DNA of 64,000 nucleotides from Pseudomonas fluorescens (GTDB lineage: Bacteria > Pseudomonadota > Gammaproteobacteria > Pseudomonadales > Pseudomonadaceae), in the NCBI RefSeq assembly GCF_900215245.1, contig NZ_LT907842.1:930001-994000 (forward strand). Direction: 5' to 3'. Positions 1-9,489 of the stretch are shown here, piece after piece. The translations under genes and the position numbers were made by a program. The notes under the pieces are model-generated. The model ran no database searches. It saw only the letters and a list, made by a program, of their open reading frames with translations, and had not been told where the DNA came from. Within the stretch, counting starts at the first letter, position 1. The number at the start of each line of letters is the position of its first letter.

Positions 1-51
1 TTGAGCTGGAAAGCGCCCAAGGACGCAGCGCCTGCCATCAGCGTGCGCTGA
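1..51 (+). CDS. Possible C-terminal tail of an upstream gene (partial)
   Basis: An open frame runs in from the left edge and stops with TGA at 49-51, encoding 16 residues ending in AISVR. It is followed by a hairpin at 63-87, which fits a gene end. The fragment is too short to identify a family, and it could be chance. Confidence 0.3.
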   Translation: MSWKAPKDAAPAISVR

Positions 52-62
52 CCCCCTCGCGA

Positions 63-87
63 GCCCTTGCCTCCCCATGGCAAGGGC
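63..87 (+). terminator. Terminator-like hairpin before the response regulator
   Basis: GCCCTTGCC (63-71) and GGCAAGGGC (79-87) form a perfect 9-bp stem with a 7-nt loop. There is no T-run after it. It lies between the putative upstream stop and the response regulator and may end the upstream transcript. Confidence 0.35.
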
Positions 88-126
88 GTAACACTTGCGT
101 CCATTCTCCGGCGATGGCGCCCTTTC

Positions 127-825
127 ATGTCCGACACCCTGCTGCTGATTGAAGACGACCGCCCCCTGGCTGCACTGACGGCCGAATTCCTGCGTGCCGA
201 AGGCTTTACCGTAACGGTTGAGCACCGTGGCGATCGCGCTGCACAGCGCATTCTTGACGAACAACCGGCGCTGCTGATCCTCGATGTGATGTTGCCGGGC
301 ATCGACGGGTTCACCTTGTGCCGACAGATTCGCGATCAGTACCCGGGGCTAATCCTGATGATGACCGCGCTGGATGAAAACGCCGAGCAACTGACCGGCT
401 TCAACGTCGGCGCGGATGACTATGTGGTCAAGCCGGTCGACCCGCTGCTGTTGCTGGCCAGAATCCGCTCGTTGCTGCGTCGCCACCCTCAAGCCCCACG
501 TGCTCATTACCAGTGGGGCACCTTTCGGCTCGACCTCAACAGCCATTTCGCCTGGCTCGATGAGACCCCTTTGCAGTTCTCGGTTGCCGAGTTCGAATTG
601 CTGGCGATTTTCGCGCGCCATTGCGGGGTATTGCTGACGCGGGAAAAACTCCTGCAGAGCCTGCGCGGCCTGGAATACGACGGGCTCAACCGTTCCATCG
701 ACATGCGTGTGTCGCGCTTGCGTAAAAAGCTGATGAGCCTGGAATGCCCGGTGACTATCCAGACCATCACGGCCCAGGGCTATCTGTTCGTCGAAAGTGC
801 CCAGGAGGCCCGACATGTTGACTAA
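127..825 (+). CDS. rstA: RstA-type two-component response regulator (OmpR family)
   Basis: 232-residue DNA-binding response regulator in the cytoplasm. The N-terminal receiver domain shows the acidic pair D10/D11, phosphoacceptor D53 in LILDVMLPG, T80 and K102. A C-terminal winged helix of the OmpR/PhoB type (about 130-225) ends in the recognition-helix region SIDMRVSRLRKKL, which closely resembles RstA. The start at ATG 127 gives the canonical receiver N-terminus MSDTLLLIEDD; an in-frame upstream TTG would add a non-conserved extension. It overlaps the kinase gene by 11 bp, so the two are probably translationally coupled. The stimulus and regulon cannot be read from the sequence; the rstA name rests on family resemblance. 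Confidence 0.9.
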   Translation: MSDTLLLIEDDRPLAALTAEFLRAEGFTVTVEHRGDRAAQRILDEQPALLILDVMLPGIDGFTLCRQIRDQYPGLILMMTALDENAEQLTGFNVGADDYVVKPVDPLLLLARIRSLLRRHPQAPRAHYQWGTFRLDLNSHFAWLDETPLQFSVAEFELLAIFARHCGVLLTREKLLQSLRGLEYDGLNRSIDMRVSRLRKKLMSLECPVTIQTITAQGYLFVESAQEARHVD

Positions 826-2113
826 GGTGCGGCCCTGGATGGTGGCCGTGGCGGGCACGGGCTGGGCGAGTTTGACGTTTTATCTGTTGTGGCTGTGCGC
901 CAACGCCTCGGTGTTTGTCGGCGAAGACAGCTTTTTGCGCCTGATGGCCGGGCCGGCCTACCTGGTGGCCGAACAGCTCAAAGCCGTGCCGGCCGACCAA
1001 CGTGAAGCGCGCATGGACATCCTGCGCGCGCACTTCCAGTACCCGGTGAATCTGATCTCGCTGGACGAGGTCGAATTGCCGCCGGAAGCGTTGGTCATGC
1101 TGGAGCATCAACAACCGGCACTGAGCAGCGACGAAGACATCAGCTACTTCCCGCTGGATGACGACACCATCATTCAATTCGGCCCAATGTGGGGCAGTGC
1201 CGAGGTCAAGGATCTGATCAAATTCCCGGTTTACTGGATCACCGCCGCTGTAGCAGGCCTGCCGGTGCTACTGCTACTCGGGATCGGTTTACGCCTGCAC
1301 CGCCGTCGCCGCACCGACCTGAACACCCTCAAGACCTGCCTTGGCACGCTGGCACGTACCCCGAATGTGATGTTGCCTGCCATGGGCAAGGAATGGACGC
1401 CGTTGCTGATGACCTTGCAACAGCACGCGCGGGACATCAGCGCCATGAACGAGCGCCACCGTGAAGTCTCCCAGGCCGTGTCCCACGAACTGCGTACGCC
1501 ATTGGCGCGCATGCGTTTTGCCTTGACGCTTCTGGGTAAAAGCGAAGACCCGCTCACCCGTACACGCCTTCAGGAACGCTTGCTCACCGATGTCGAAGAG
1601 CTCGAAGCGCTGGTTCGCGCCAGCCTCGCCTTTGCGCGCCTGGCAGGCGCACCGACCGACCTGCAGCATGAGCCAATCAACCTGCGTGACTGGCTGCACC
1701 AGGAGTTTGCCTTGCTCGACGGGCACCATCGCCGGTTGAGCCTGGAAACCGAGCCCGCCCACCTTGAGCTGATCGGCGACCGTGCCCTGTTGCACCTTAT
1801 CGTGCGCAACCTGTTAAGCAATGCCATCACCTACGCACGCGATCAAGTGTGCGTCAGTGCCACTTACCACGGTCAACAGCACCTGGTGCTGCATGTGGAT
1901 GATGATGGCCCCGGGGTATTGGCGGAGAACCGCGACAAGATCTTCGAGCCCTTCGTGCGCCTTGCCTTGGGGGGCGATGAGCCCACGGGCTCCGGCCTTG
2001 GCCTGGCACTGGCCAAACGCGCGACCCAGTGGCACCACGGTGAATTGTCGGTATCGCGCAGCCCTTTGGGCGGCGCACGCCTGAGCCTTATTCTGCCGCT
2101 GAGGCCGCTGTAA
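815..2113 (+). CDS. rstB: RstB-type sensor histidine kinase
   Basis: 432-residue inner-membrane sensor kinase, partner of the preceding regulator. Transmembrane segments at about 8-28 and 138-160 flank a periplasmic sensor region of about 105 residues. A HAMP-like linker follows, then the HisKA domain with phosphorylated H224 in SHELRTPLARMRF. The HATPase domain has an N-box (LIVRNLLSNAITYA), G1 (DDGPG), F-box (KIFEPFVRL) and G2 (GSGLGLALA). I chose ATG 815 because CAGGAGG lies about 8 nt upstream; an in-frame GTG at 797 lacks such a site. All catalytic motifs are intact. The ligand is unknown; in enterics RstB links to the PhoPQ network, which should not be assumed here. Confidence 0.9.
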   Translation: MLTKVRPWMVAVAGTGWASLTFYLLWLCANASVFVGEDSFLRLMAGPAYLVAEQLKAVPADQREARMDILRAHFQYPVNLISLDEVELPPEALVMLEHQQPALSSDEDISYFPLDDDTIIQFGPMWGSAEVKDLIKFPVYWITAAVAGLPVLLLLGIGLRLHRRRRTDLNTLKTCLGTLARTPNVMLPAMGKEWTPLLMTLQQHARDISAMNERHREVSQAVSHELRTPLARMRFALTLLGKSEDPLTRTRLQERLLTDVEELEALVRASLAFARLAGAPTDLQHEPINLRDWLHQEFALLDGHHRRLSLETEPAHLELIGDRALLHLIVRNLLSNAITYARDQVCVSATYHGQQHLVLHVDDDGPGVLAENRDKIFEPFVRLALGGDEPTGSGLGLALAKRATQWHHGELSVSRSPLGGARLSLILPLRPL

Positions 2114-2196
2114 CCTGCGTGTTACAGCCTGTGACAGTGAAGCCTTCGGATTGCTCGTAACCTCGCCACCTGAATCCCAGGTTGGAGAGCTCTTTC

Positions 2197-2574
2197 ATGC
2201 ATCCCCGTAAGAAGCATTTGTCCACGTTGGTGCTGTCGCTGTGCATCGTTACCGGCACACTCTTGCCCGACCATGCGTCGGCCTCGCGCCTGGCGGTTAC
2301 CGACTCGCCATCGCCCCGGTTCGAAGACAAACACGCAGGCGATCACCCCGCAACGACGGCACGTCCGCCAACACCGCAGGGGTTGGTCGTCACGCCTCGG
2401 CCTGGGAGGCGGCCCAGGCCCACCGCCGCTGAAAAACTCGCGCACCTGCCTGTCCCTCGCCCACTCGACGAAGTTGCTGCACCGCAACCCCTGGCACTTA
2501 TGCCGACTGCCCAACTGACCCTGGCGCGGGGGATGACCTTCAGGAAGCTGCTGCGACGACGCACCCTCGGCTGA
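2197..2574 (+). CDS. Small exported basic, proline-rich protein of unknown function
   Basis: 125-residue product with a clear Sec signal peptide: basic N-terminus (MHPRKKH), hydrophobic core (LSTLVLSLCIVTG) and probable cleavage after HASA near residue 29. The mature part is rich in Pro, Arg and Ala and has no domain I recognise. The start ATG 2197 is preceded by GGAGAG; the longer frame from TTG 2182 would bury the signal peptide. It lies 83 bp after rstB on the same strand and is followed by a strong terminator, so it may be cotranscribed with the two-component pair or be a target of it. It may be secreted, periplasmic or simply a lineage-specific orphan. Confidence 0.55.
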   Translation: MHPRKKHLSTLVLSLCIVTGTLLPDHASASRLAVTDSPSPRFEDKHAGDHPATTARPPTPQGLVVTPRPGRRPRPTAAEKLAHLPVPRPLDEVAAPQPLALMPTAQLTLARGMTFRKLLRRRTLG

Positions 2575-2593
2575 TCCATCCTCAAGCCCCATA

Positions 2594-2631
2594 AAAAAAC
2601 CCCGCCTGCATCGCTGCAGGCGGGGTTTTTT
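2594..2631. terminator. Bidirectional intrinsic terminator between the small exported gene and groEL
   Basis: CCCCGCCTGCA-TCGC-TGCAGGCGGGG is a perfect 11-bp GC-rich stem. It is flanked by A6 on the left and T6 on the right, so it works on both strands and ends the convergent rstAB-side and groESL transcripts. Confidence 0.92.
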
Positions 2632-2651
2632 ATTAGCCGGGTAAGGCTGGC

Positions 2652-4310
<1,659 letters not shown>

Positions 4311-4347
4311 TTAAATACTTTGTAGTAACGGGAAAATGAGCGGGGAA

Positions 4348-4644
4348 TCAGTCTTCCAGAACGGCGAGAATCTCGTTCTCAGCCATGACCAGCAGGTCTT
4401 CGCCGTCGACTTTCACAGTGTTGCTGCCGGAGTAAGGGCCGAAAACAACCTTGTCACCCACTTTTACGGCCAGCTCACGTACTTGACCGTTTTCCAGCGT
4501 CTTGCCCGGGCCAGCAGCGAGAATCACACCGTGGTTGGCTTTTTCAGCAGCCGAACCTGGCAGAACGATACCGCCGGCGGTTTTCTTTTCTTCTTCGCTG
4601 CGACGGATTACGACGCGGTCGTGCAGAGGACGAAGCTTGCTCAT
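4348..4644 (-). CDS. groS: Co-chaperonin GroES
   Basis: 98-residue Cpn10, first gene of the groESL operon, forming the heptameric lid of GroEL. The N-terminus [15 protein letters not shown], the mobile-loop segment [16 protein letters not shown] with its Ile-Val-Leu GroEL-contact triplet, and the [18 protein letters not shown] end are typical. A strong AGGAGAG ribosome site precedes the start. Transcription likely begins about 140 nt upstream from a sigma-32-like promoter, leaving a structured 5' leader. Confidence 0.99.
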   Translation of the reverse strand: MSKLRPLHDRVVIRRSEEEKKTAGGIVLPGSAAEKANHGVILAAGPGKTLENGQVRELAVKVGDKVVFGPYSGSNTVKVDGEDLLVMAENEILAVLED

Positions 4645-4784
4645 TGTCGATCTCTCCTAATTGTGTTTTTCATCGGCCGGTATCGGTACCGGCGGGTTGT
4701 ATTCCGGCTGTGCCGGTCGCGCCTCGCCAAGCAAGACGCGGAAGTCTGTCTGGTGTCGCCACCAGAAACCTTGCGGTGACCGTT
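4645..4784 (-). promoter_or_regulatory. Structured 5' leader of groES (likely Pseudomon-groES RNA motif)
   Basis: The leader between the promoter and groES folds into several hairpins. TCTGGTG-GCGA-CACCAGA (4749-4766) is capped by a GNRA loop on the minus strand. CCGGC-ACA-GCCGG lies at 4704-4716 and CCGGTA-CCGA-TACCGG at 4677-4692. A conserved RNA motif upstream of groES in pseudomonads has been described from comparative genomics as Pseudomon-groES RNA; this region is in the right place. Assignment to that family is by position and hairpin content, not by covariance-model scoring. Confidence 0.6.
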
Positions 4785-4812
4785 ACATAAGGGCGCATAA
4801 GCTTATTACAAG
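4785..4812 (-). promoter_or_regulatory. Candidate sigma-32 heat-shock promoter of groESL
   Basis: On the minus strand CTTGTAA (4812-4806) is followed after 12 nt by CCCTTATGT (4793-4785). This resembles the heat-shock consensus CTTGAAA and CCCCATNT. Its place about 140 bp upstream of groES supports the reading. Confidence 0.65.
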
Positions 4813-4857
4813 GGGCCGCCGCGGAAATTTTTTGCGTGTGCCGGGCGGTAAACGCAA

Positions 4858-4879
4858 CACGGCACCCGAAGGTGCCGTG
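4858..4879 (-). terminator. UUCG-capped hairpin after fxsA
   Basis: On the minus strand CACGGCACC-TTCG-GGTGCCGTG is a perfect 9-bp stem with the very stable UUCG tetraloop. It begins 13 nt after the fxsA stop and ends before the groES promoter. No strong T-run follows, so it may stabilise the 3' end or terminate weakly. Confidence 0.6.
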
Positions 4880-4891
4880 CCGATTAAGCCG

Positions 4892-5368
4892 TTATTTGCT
4901 GTCGCGGTGCTCGAACTCACCCTCGATCACATCACCTTCACGCCCCAACGGTTGGCGCGGAGCCGGGCCGCCACGCGGTTGCAGGTCGTCGGCGAACGCA
5001 CGCTGACGAATCGCAGCCTCTTCGGCACGCTGGCGCATCTTGCCGGCCAGCAGCTTGCGGGTGAACGGCAGCAGCATGACCAGGCCCACCACATCGCTGA
5101 TGAAACCCGGCAGGATCAACAAGCCACCGGCCAAAGCCATCATCAGGCCTTCGAGCATGGTCTGAGCGGGCAATTCGCCACGGTTCAGGCTTTCACGGGC
5201 ACGTAACGCGGTCGCCAGGCCGGCAACGCGCAGCACCAGGACGCCGAGCATCGAGCCTGCAATTATCAGCAACAGTGCCGGGAAGAACCCGATCGCACTG
5301 CTGACTTGAACGAATACGAACAGCTCCAACACCGGAAACAGCAGAAAGAGCAATAAAAAAGGGCGCAT
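4892..5368 (-). CDS. fxsA: FxsA family inner-membrane protein
   Basis: 158-residue integral membrane protein. FxsA (YtxA-like) was named for suppressing phage T7 exclusion by F plasmids when overproduced; its normal role is unresolved. The sequence has hydrophobic segments at about 3-20, 22-45 and 70-95 and a basic, glycine/proline-containing cytoplasmic tail (ending VIEGEFEHRDSK). I chose ATG 5368 (MRPFLLLFLLFPVLELF), the usual family start with AGGAACC upstream; a start 39 bp upstream is also open but less likely. It lies just upstream of groESL on the same strand, separated by a hairpin and a dedicated promoter. Confidence 0.93.
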   Translation of the reverse strand: MRPFLLLFLLFPVLELFVFVQVSSAIGFFPALLLIIAGSMLGVLVLRVAGLATALRARESLNRGELPAQTMLEGLMMALAGGLLILPGFISDVVGLVMLLPFTRKLLAGKMRQRAEEAAIRQRAFADDLQPRGGPAPRQPLGREGDVIEGEFEHRDSK

Positions 5369-5434
5369 CAAATGGTTCCTCAACGCAAGAATGCCTTGCC
5401 AGTTCACCTTAGATGACGTCGCCGTTTCGTGAAT

Positions 5435-6166
5435 TCAAGCGTCGGCGGGTTCTTTTTTCGGCCAAACCTCGGCGTGAGCCAATGAAACCAAGGCTTCGCG
5501 TACTTGTGTCGGAGTGTTGCAAGACGCTGCGAAAGGCAGCCAATGCAGAGACTGACCGATGCGCAGGTGCATGCCTTCGCTGTCGATACCGGCCAACTGT
5601 GCAGGTTCATGCGCAGGCAGGCCGGCGAGTTCGACGTAATGCGCAATGGCCTTGGTGTGGTCGCTGTTCATGTGCTCGATCATGCTGCGCTCGGTCTTGC
5701 CGGCGAACGGGTTGGCCAGGGTCAACTGATCGACCCAGTGAATCGCGCCAAACCCGCCGATGTAACGGTGACGCACGGGCTTGAGCACCCAGAAGTCGAA
5801 ATCGTGGGCCTTGTGATAGTTGGCCGAATCCGGGAAATAGCGGTAATAGCGCTCGGCAGCCGCTTCAATCGCAACCTCATCCTCAAGCTTTTCAGCTTCG
5901 GCCAGGTAGGTCAGGCGCCCTACTGCTTGTATATCATCGGCCTCGCGCTCACCCACCAGCAGCGAACACTTGGGATCTTTCTGCAGGTTGTGGGTGTGCT
6001 GGGCGATACGGCTGATCAGGATAATCGGGCGGCCCTGCTCGTCGAGGCAATAGGGCACGACCGAGCCGAAGGGAAACCCGGGCATGGCTTTGGATAATGT
6101 GGAGAGAGCCCCACGGTATTCCTTGAGCAACAGCTCTCGGGCGTTCTTGGCAACCTGCGCGCTCAC
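5435..6166 (-). CDS. HugZ-family / pyridoxamine-phosphate-oxidase-like protein (putative heme-utilisation)
   Basis: 243-residue cytoplasmic protein with an N-terminal split beta-barrel of the PNPOx-like fold (about 10-150: LLKEYRGALST, GFPFGSVVPYCLD, CSLLVGEREADD, ISRIAQHTHNL) and a C-terminal DUF2470-type domain (MIEHMNSDHTKAIAHYVE). This architecture matches HugZ-type proteins, some of which degrade heme to release iron. Whether this one binds heme cannot be decided from sequence; many relatives are annotated only as pyridoxamine 5'-phosphate oxidase family. It is separated from fxsA by about 66 bp and faces the same way. No Fur box was identified. Confidence 0.8.
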   Translation of the reverse strand: MSAQVAKNARELLLKEYRGALSTLSKAMPGFPFGSVVPYCLDEQGRPIILISRIAQHTHNLQKDPKCSLLVGEREADDIQAVGRLTYLAEAEKLEDEVAIEAAAERYYRYFPDSANYHKAHDFDFWVLKPVRHRYIGGFGAIHWVDQLTLANPFAGKTERSMIEHMNSDHTKAIAHYVELAGLPAHEPAQLAGIDSEGMHLRIGQSLHWLPFAASCNTPTQVREALVSLAHAEVWPKKEPADA

Positions 6167-6278
6167 TGTATGACTCCTCGGGTGTTCAGCCGCCCACAGC
6201 GCATGACGTCTATGGGAATGAATCTCAACACAAGGTAATCAATATCCGCGCAGGTTGCCAGAGTGACCGATGCAGCTT

Positions 6279-7286
6279 TTACCAGGCCACGCCGAACCCG
6301 GCGGTGTAGCGGGTCTTGTCCAGGCTGCTCTGGGATTCGCCATTGATGATGTCGCGCTCAGCCTTGAGGTTGAGCGAAGCCCATTCAGTGACTTTGTAAC
6401 GCAGCCCCATTTCTGCATCCAGGGAGTATTCGGACGGCCCGGCTAGTGGTTTGCCCAACTCACCATTGGTGAAGAACTCCACGGTCTTGCCCACCAGGTA
6501 GCGGTTGTAGCTCCACTTCATGGCCAGGGAATAGAAGTTGGTCTTGCCGCCGTCGGCATATTGATAATCCGTGCGGTTAACCAGCGAACCGAGGGAGAAC
6601 GCGCCCAGCTCATCGTCCCAGAACTGGTAGCCAGGGCCGGTACCGACGGTGCGTTGGCGGGACAAGTCTTCCACTTCGTCGCGTTTGTAAGTCAGTCGGC
6701 CCTGCCAGAACCAATGCTCGGTAATAAAGCGGTCCAAGTCATATTCCAGCGCCCAGTTATCGGTGGTGGTCACGTCATCCTGGAATTCGCGGTTGTATTC
6801 ACCCTTCGCGGTATGGCGCCACTGGCCGTGACGGGCCGAGGTCTTGAAGTCGACGTCGTAGTCGTTGGTGTCTTTGTCGGCGCGTTTGTAGTCCAGCGCC
6901 AGGTCGACGTTGCCCTTCCACACCAGGTCTTCGATGACCGGCTTGGGCTTGATGATTTGCTGGATGCTGGCCAAGTCCACGGTCTTGGGCGCCTCACCAT
7001 TGGCGAGAACGACCTTGCCGTCCTCCGCCGCTTTCAGAGACTTGGCTTTCTCACCGCTGTAGGCGTCCTGCTTGACCAGCAGCTCCTGATCACTTTCCAG
7101 GGTTTTGACTTGTTTCCAATCCACCGGAATCGCCCCCGCGTAGCTGGTCTGAATCAGCAGCTTGCCACCGTCGAAGACTTTGATCTTGCCGGTCAGGCGG
7201 TCACCGTTTTTCAACCAGACAGTGTCGGCGAGCAAGGGCGTGGAGGCGCTGAAAACAGCAAGGCACAGCAGGGTTCTGGACAACAT
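6279..7286 (-). CDS. DUF481 (YdiY-like) putative outer-membrane beta-barrel protein
   Basis: 335 residues with a signal peptide (MLSRTLLCLAVFSASTPLLA, probable cleavage after LLA). The N-terminal mature part has a small beta motif (TVWLKNGDRLTGKIKVFDGGKLLIQT) repeated in weaker form near 90-112. The C-terminal DUF481 region (about 120-335) has alternating aromatic strands typical of outer-membrane barrels and ends in a terminal aromatic, GFGVAW. Function of the family is unknown. It starts near 7286 and is divergently placed from the alkyltransferase-like gene. Confidence 0.85.
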   Translation of the reverse strand: MLSRTLLCLAVFSASTPLLADTVWLKNGDRLTGKIKVFDGGKLLIQTSYAGAIPVDWKQVKTLESDQELLVKQDAYSGEKAKSLKAAEDGKVVLANGEAPKTVDLASIQQIIKPKPVIEDLVWKGNVDLALDYKRADKDTNDYDVDFKTSARHGQWRHTAKGEYNREFQDDVTTTDNWALEYDLDRFITEHWFWQGRLTYKRDEVEDLSRQRTVGTGPGYQFWDDELGAFSLGSLVNRTDYQYADGGKTNFYSLAMKWSYNRYLVGKTVEFFTNGELGKPLAGPSEYSLDAEMGLRYKVTEWASLNLKAERDIINGESQSSLDKTRYTAGFGVAW

Positions 7287-7396
7287 AAGCGGATTCGGAG
7301 CTCAGGGTTGGCGAAAAAAGAGGCGCTATCGTGTTAGATAGGTACGACTGACTCAAGGATTTATGATGAGTTCAATGCTCACAGCCCTGTTTTGAG

Positions 7397-7783
7397 ATGT
7401 TTCTGACAAAGACCCCGACGATGCCCACAGCGAATTTACCTGCCGATCCCCCCCAAAGCCCGGCCGACATGCGGCGCACGGCGTTGTACCTGACCTTGGC
7501 GCAAGTGCCCGAAGGTTGCGTGGTGAGTTATGGCGAGTTGGCGCACCTGGCCGGCCTGGGCCGCGCCGCGCGCTGGGTCGGGCGTACGCTCAGCCAACTG
7601 CCCGAGGACACCCGGTTACCCTGGCACCGGGTTTTGGGTGCCGGTGGTCGGATAAGTCTGCCGGTGGGCAGTGCATCAGGCGATGAACAACGTGCGCGTT
7701 TACGCAGCGAAGGCGTCAGTATCCTGAACAATCGCGTTGATATTCAGCGTCATGGCTGGCGCCCGGTAGAGCACAGCGGTTAG
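7397..7783 (+). CDS. Alkyltransferase-like (ATL) / MGMT-family DNA-binding protein
   Basis: 128 residues containing the C-terminal DNA-binding fold of O6-alkylguanine-DNA alkyltransferase (VPEGCVVSYGELAHLAGLGRAARWVGRTL). The catalytic PCHR is replaced by PWHR (LPWHRVLGAGG), the hallmark of ATL proteins. ATLs bind alkylated bases without repairing them and flag the lesion for nucleotide excision repair. So it should bind DNA but not transfer alkyl groups. The start is uncertain: ATG 7397 gives a poorly conserved extension, ATG 7421 (MPTANLPAD) is an alternative, and neither has a strong ribosome site. Confidence 0.88.
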   Translation: MFLTKTPTMPTANLPADPPQSPADMRRTALYLTLAQVPEGCVVSYGELAHLAGLGRAARWVGRTLSQLPEDTRLPWHRVLGAGGRISLPVGSASGDEQRARLRSEGVSILNNRVDIQRHGWRPVEHSG

Positions 7784-7826
7784 AGTGCGCGCTTTGTTTC
7801 CGCAAATCTGAGGCAGACTCCAGCCC

Positions 7827-9359
7827 ATGCCCCGTAAAACCTGGCGCGCCGCGCTCGCCGCCTATGCCAGCCCCTCGACGTTAGTGCTGTTGTTGCTCGG
7901 CTTTGCCGCCGGCTTGCCTTACATGTTGGTGTTTTCGACGCTTTCTGTGTGGTTGCGCGAGGCCGGCGTGGCCCGCGAGACCATCGGCTATGCGAGCCTG
8001 ATCGGCCTGGCCTATGCCTTTAAATGGGTCTGGTCGCCGCTGCTCGACCAATGGCGCCTGCCGCTGCTCGGTAAACTCGGACGTCGTCGTTCCTGGCTGG
8101 TACTTGCCCAAACGCTGGTGATCCTCGGGTTGATCGGCATGGGTTTCTGCGACCCACAGAAACACCTGTCCTGGCTGATCGCTATTGCCGTCATTGTTGC
8201 TTTCGCCTCGGCCACCCAAGACATCGCGGTAGACGCTTATCGCCTGGAAATTGCCGATGACAGCCGCCAGGCCGCTCTGGCCGCCAGCTACATGTCCGGT
8301 TATCGCATCGCCGCCCTGCTGGCTACGGCCGGTGCGTTGTTCTTTGCCGAAGGCTTCGGTTCGACCGGCTTCAACTATAAGCACTCGGCTTGGACCGGCA
8401 CTTATGTGCTGTTCGGCGTGCTGATGATCCCGGCACTGCTGACCACCTTCTTCATGCGTGAACCCGATGTGCCACTGCGCACCCAGTTGCAGGCCGGCCG
8501 CTACAGCTTCGCGCACCAATTGATCTCGGTGTTCGTGCTGATCGTACTGCTGGTGTCGGTCCCCGCGATGTTCACCCAGCTGTACAACACGGATTTCGCC
8601 AGTGTGCTGTTCCACGGCGTGAGCCTGTGGGAGCTGCTGATGGAAGACCGCGCCTTCCTGCGCGCCATCCTGTACATCATCCTCACGACCCTGTGCCTCT
8701 CAGCCATGGGCCGGCGTGGCTTGGCGCCGGTGCTGACGCCGATCAATGATTTTATCCTGCGCTACCGCTGGCAGGCGCTGCTGCTGCTCGGGCTGATTGC
8801 GACCTATCGCATGTCCGATACGGTGATGGGCGTGATGGCCAACGTGTTCTACATCGACCAGGGCTTTACCAAGGACCAGATTGCGGGGGTCAGCAAGATC
8901 TTCGGCCTGATCATGACCCTGCTCGGCGCCGGTATGGGCGGCCTGCTGATTGTGCGGTTCGGTATCCTGCCGATCCTGTTCATCGGCGGCGTATGCTCGG
9001 CGGCGACCAACCTGTTGTTCGTGATGCTCGCCGACATGGGCCCGGACCTGCAGATGCTGATTTTCACGATTTCCCTGGATAACTTCAGCTCGGGCCTGGC
9101 CACTTCGGCGTTTGTCGCCTACCTGTCGAGCCTGACCAACCTCAAGTTCTCTGCCACCCAATATGCGTTGCTCAGCTCCATCATGCTGCTGCTGCCGCGT
9201 CTGATTGGTGGCTATTCGGGCGTGATGGTCGAGAAGTTCGGTTACCACAACTTCTTCATCATCACCTGCCTGCTGGGTGTGCCGACGCTGTTCCTGATTG
9301 CCTTGCACTGGTTTCAGGAAAGTCGGCGGGCTCGTTTGAGCCCTTCACAGGAAGACTGA
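7827..9359 (+). CDS. ampG: AmpG muropeptide (anhydro-muropeptide) permease
   Basis: 510-residue inner-membrane major-facilitator protein, near the usual family length. It imports GlcNAc-anhydroMurNAc peptides released during wall turnover, feeding cell-wall recycling and, in pseudomonads, AmpR-controlled beta-lactamase induction. Visible hallmarks are the first helix [30 protein letters not shown], the family stretch [28 protein letters not shown], and the [13 protein letters not shown] segment in TM4/5. Hydrophobic segments continue to the C-terminus. It is followed by a short hairpin and then proS. Confidence 0.96.
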   Translation: MPRKTWRAALAAYASPSTLVLLLLGFAAGLPYMLVFSTLSVWLREAGVARETIGYASLIGLAYAFKWVWSPLLDQWRLPLLGKLGRRRSWLVLAQTLVILGLIGMGFCDPQKHLSWLIAIAVIVAFASATQDIAVDAYRLEIADDSRQAALAASYMSGYRIAALLATAGALFFAEGFGSTGFNYKHSAWTGTYVLFGVLMIPALLTTFFMREPDVPLRTQLQAGRYSFAHQLISVFVLIVLLVSVPAMFTQLYNTDFASVLFHGVSLWELLMEDRAFLRAILYIILTTLCLSAMGRRGLAPVLTPINDFILRYRWQALLLLGLIATYRMSDTVMGVMANVFYIDQGFTKDQIAGVSKIFGLIMTLLGAGMGGLLIVRFGILPILFIGGVCSAATNLLFVMLADMGPDLQMLIFTISLDNFSSGLATSAFVAYLSSLTNLKFSATQYALLSSIMLLLPRLIGGYSGVMVEKFGYHNFFIITCLLGVPTLFLIALHWFQESRRARLSPSQED

Positions 9360-9376
9360 CACCGCTCGGTCACTGC

Positions 9377-9394
9377 GGGAGCGAGCGCGCTCCC
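9377..9394 (+). repeat. REP-like single hairpin between ampG and proS
   Basis: GGGAGCG-AGCG-CGCTCCC followed by ACAT resembles a shortened single REP unit. It lies 18 bp after ampG and may protect or end its transcript. No T-run follows. Confidence 0.5.
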
Positions 9395-9489
9395 ACATCC
9401 CCCTCTGCATTCTGATACCTGTACTCCAGCAGTTTGCGCCCGTACAATCCCAAGTCATTTCAAGTCCAAGCAACCGACAACGGCCTACC

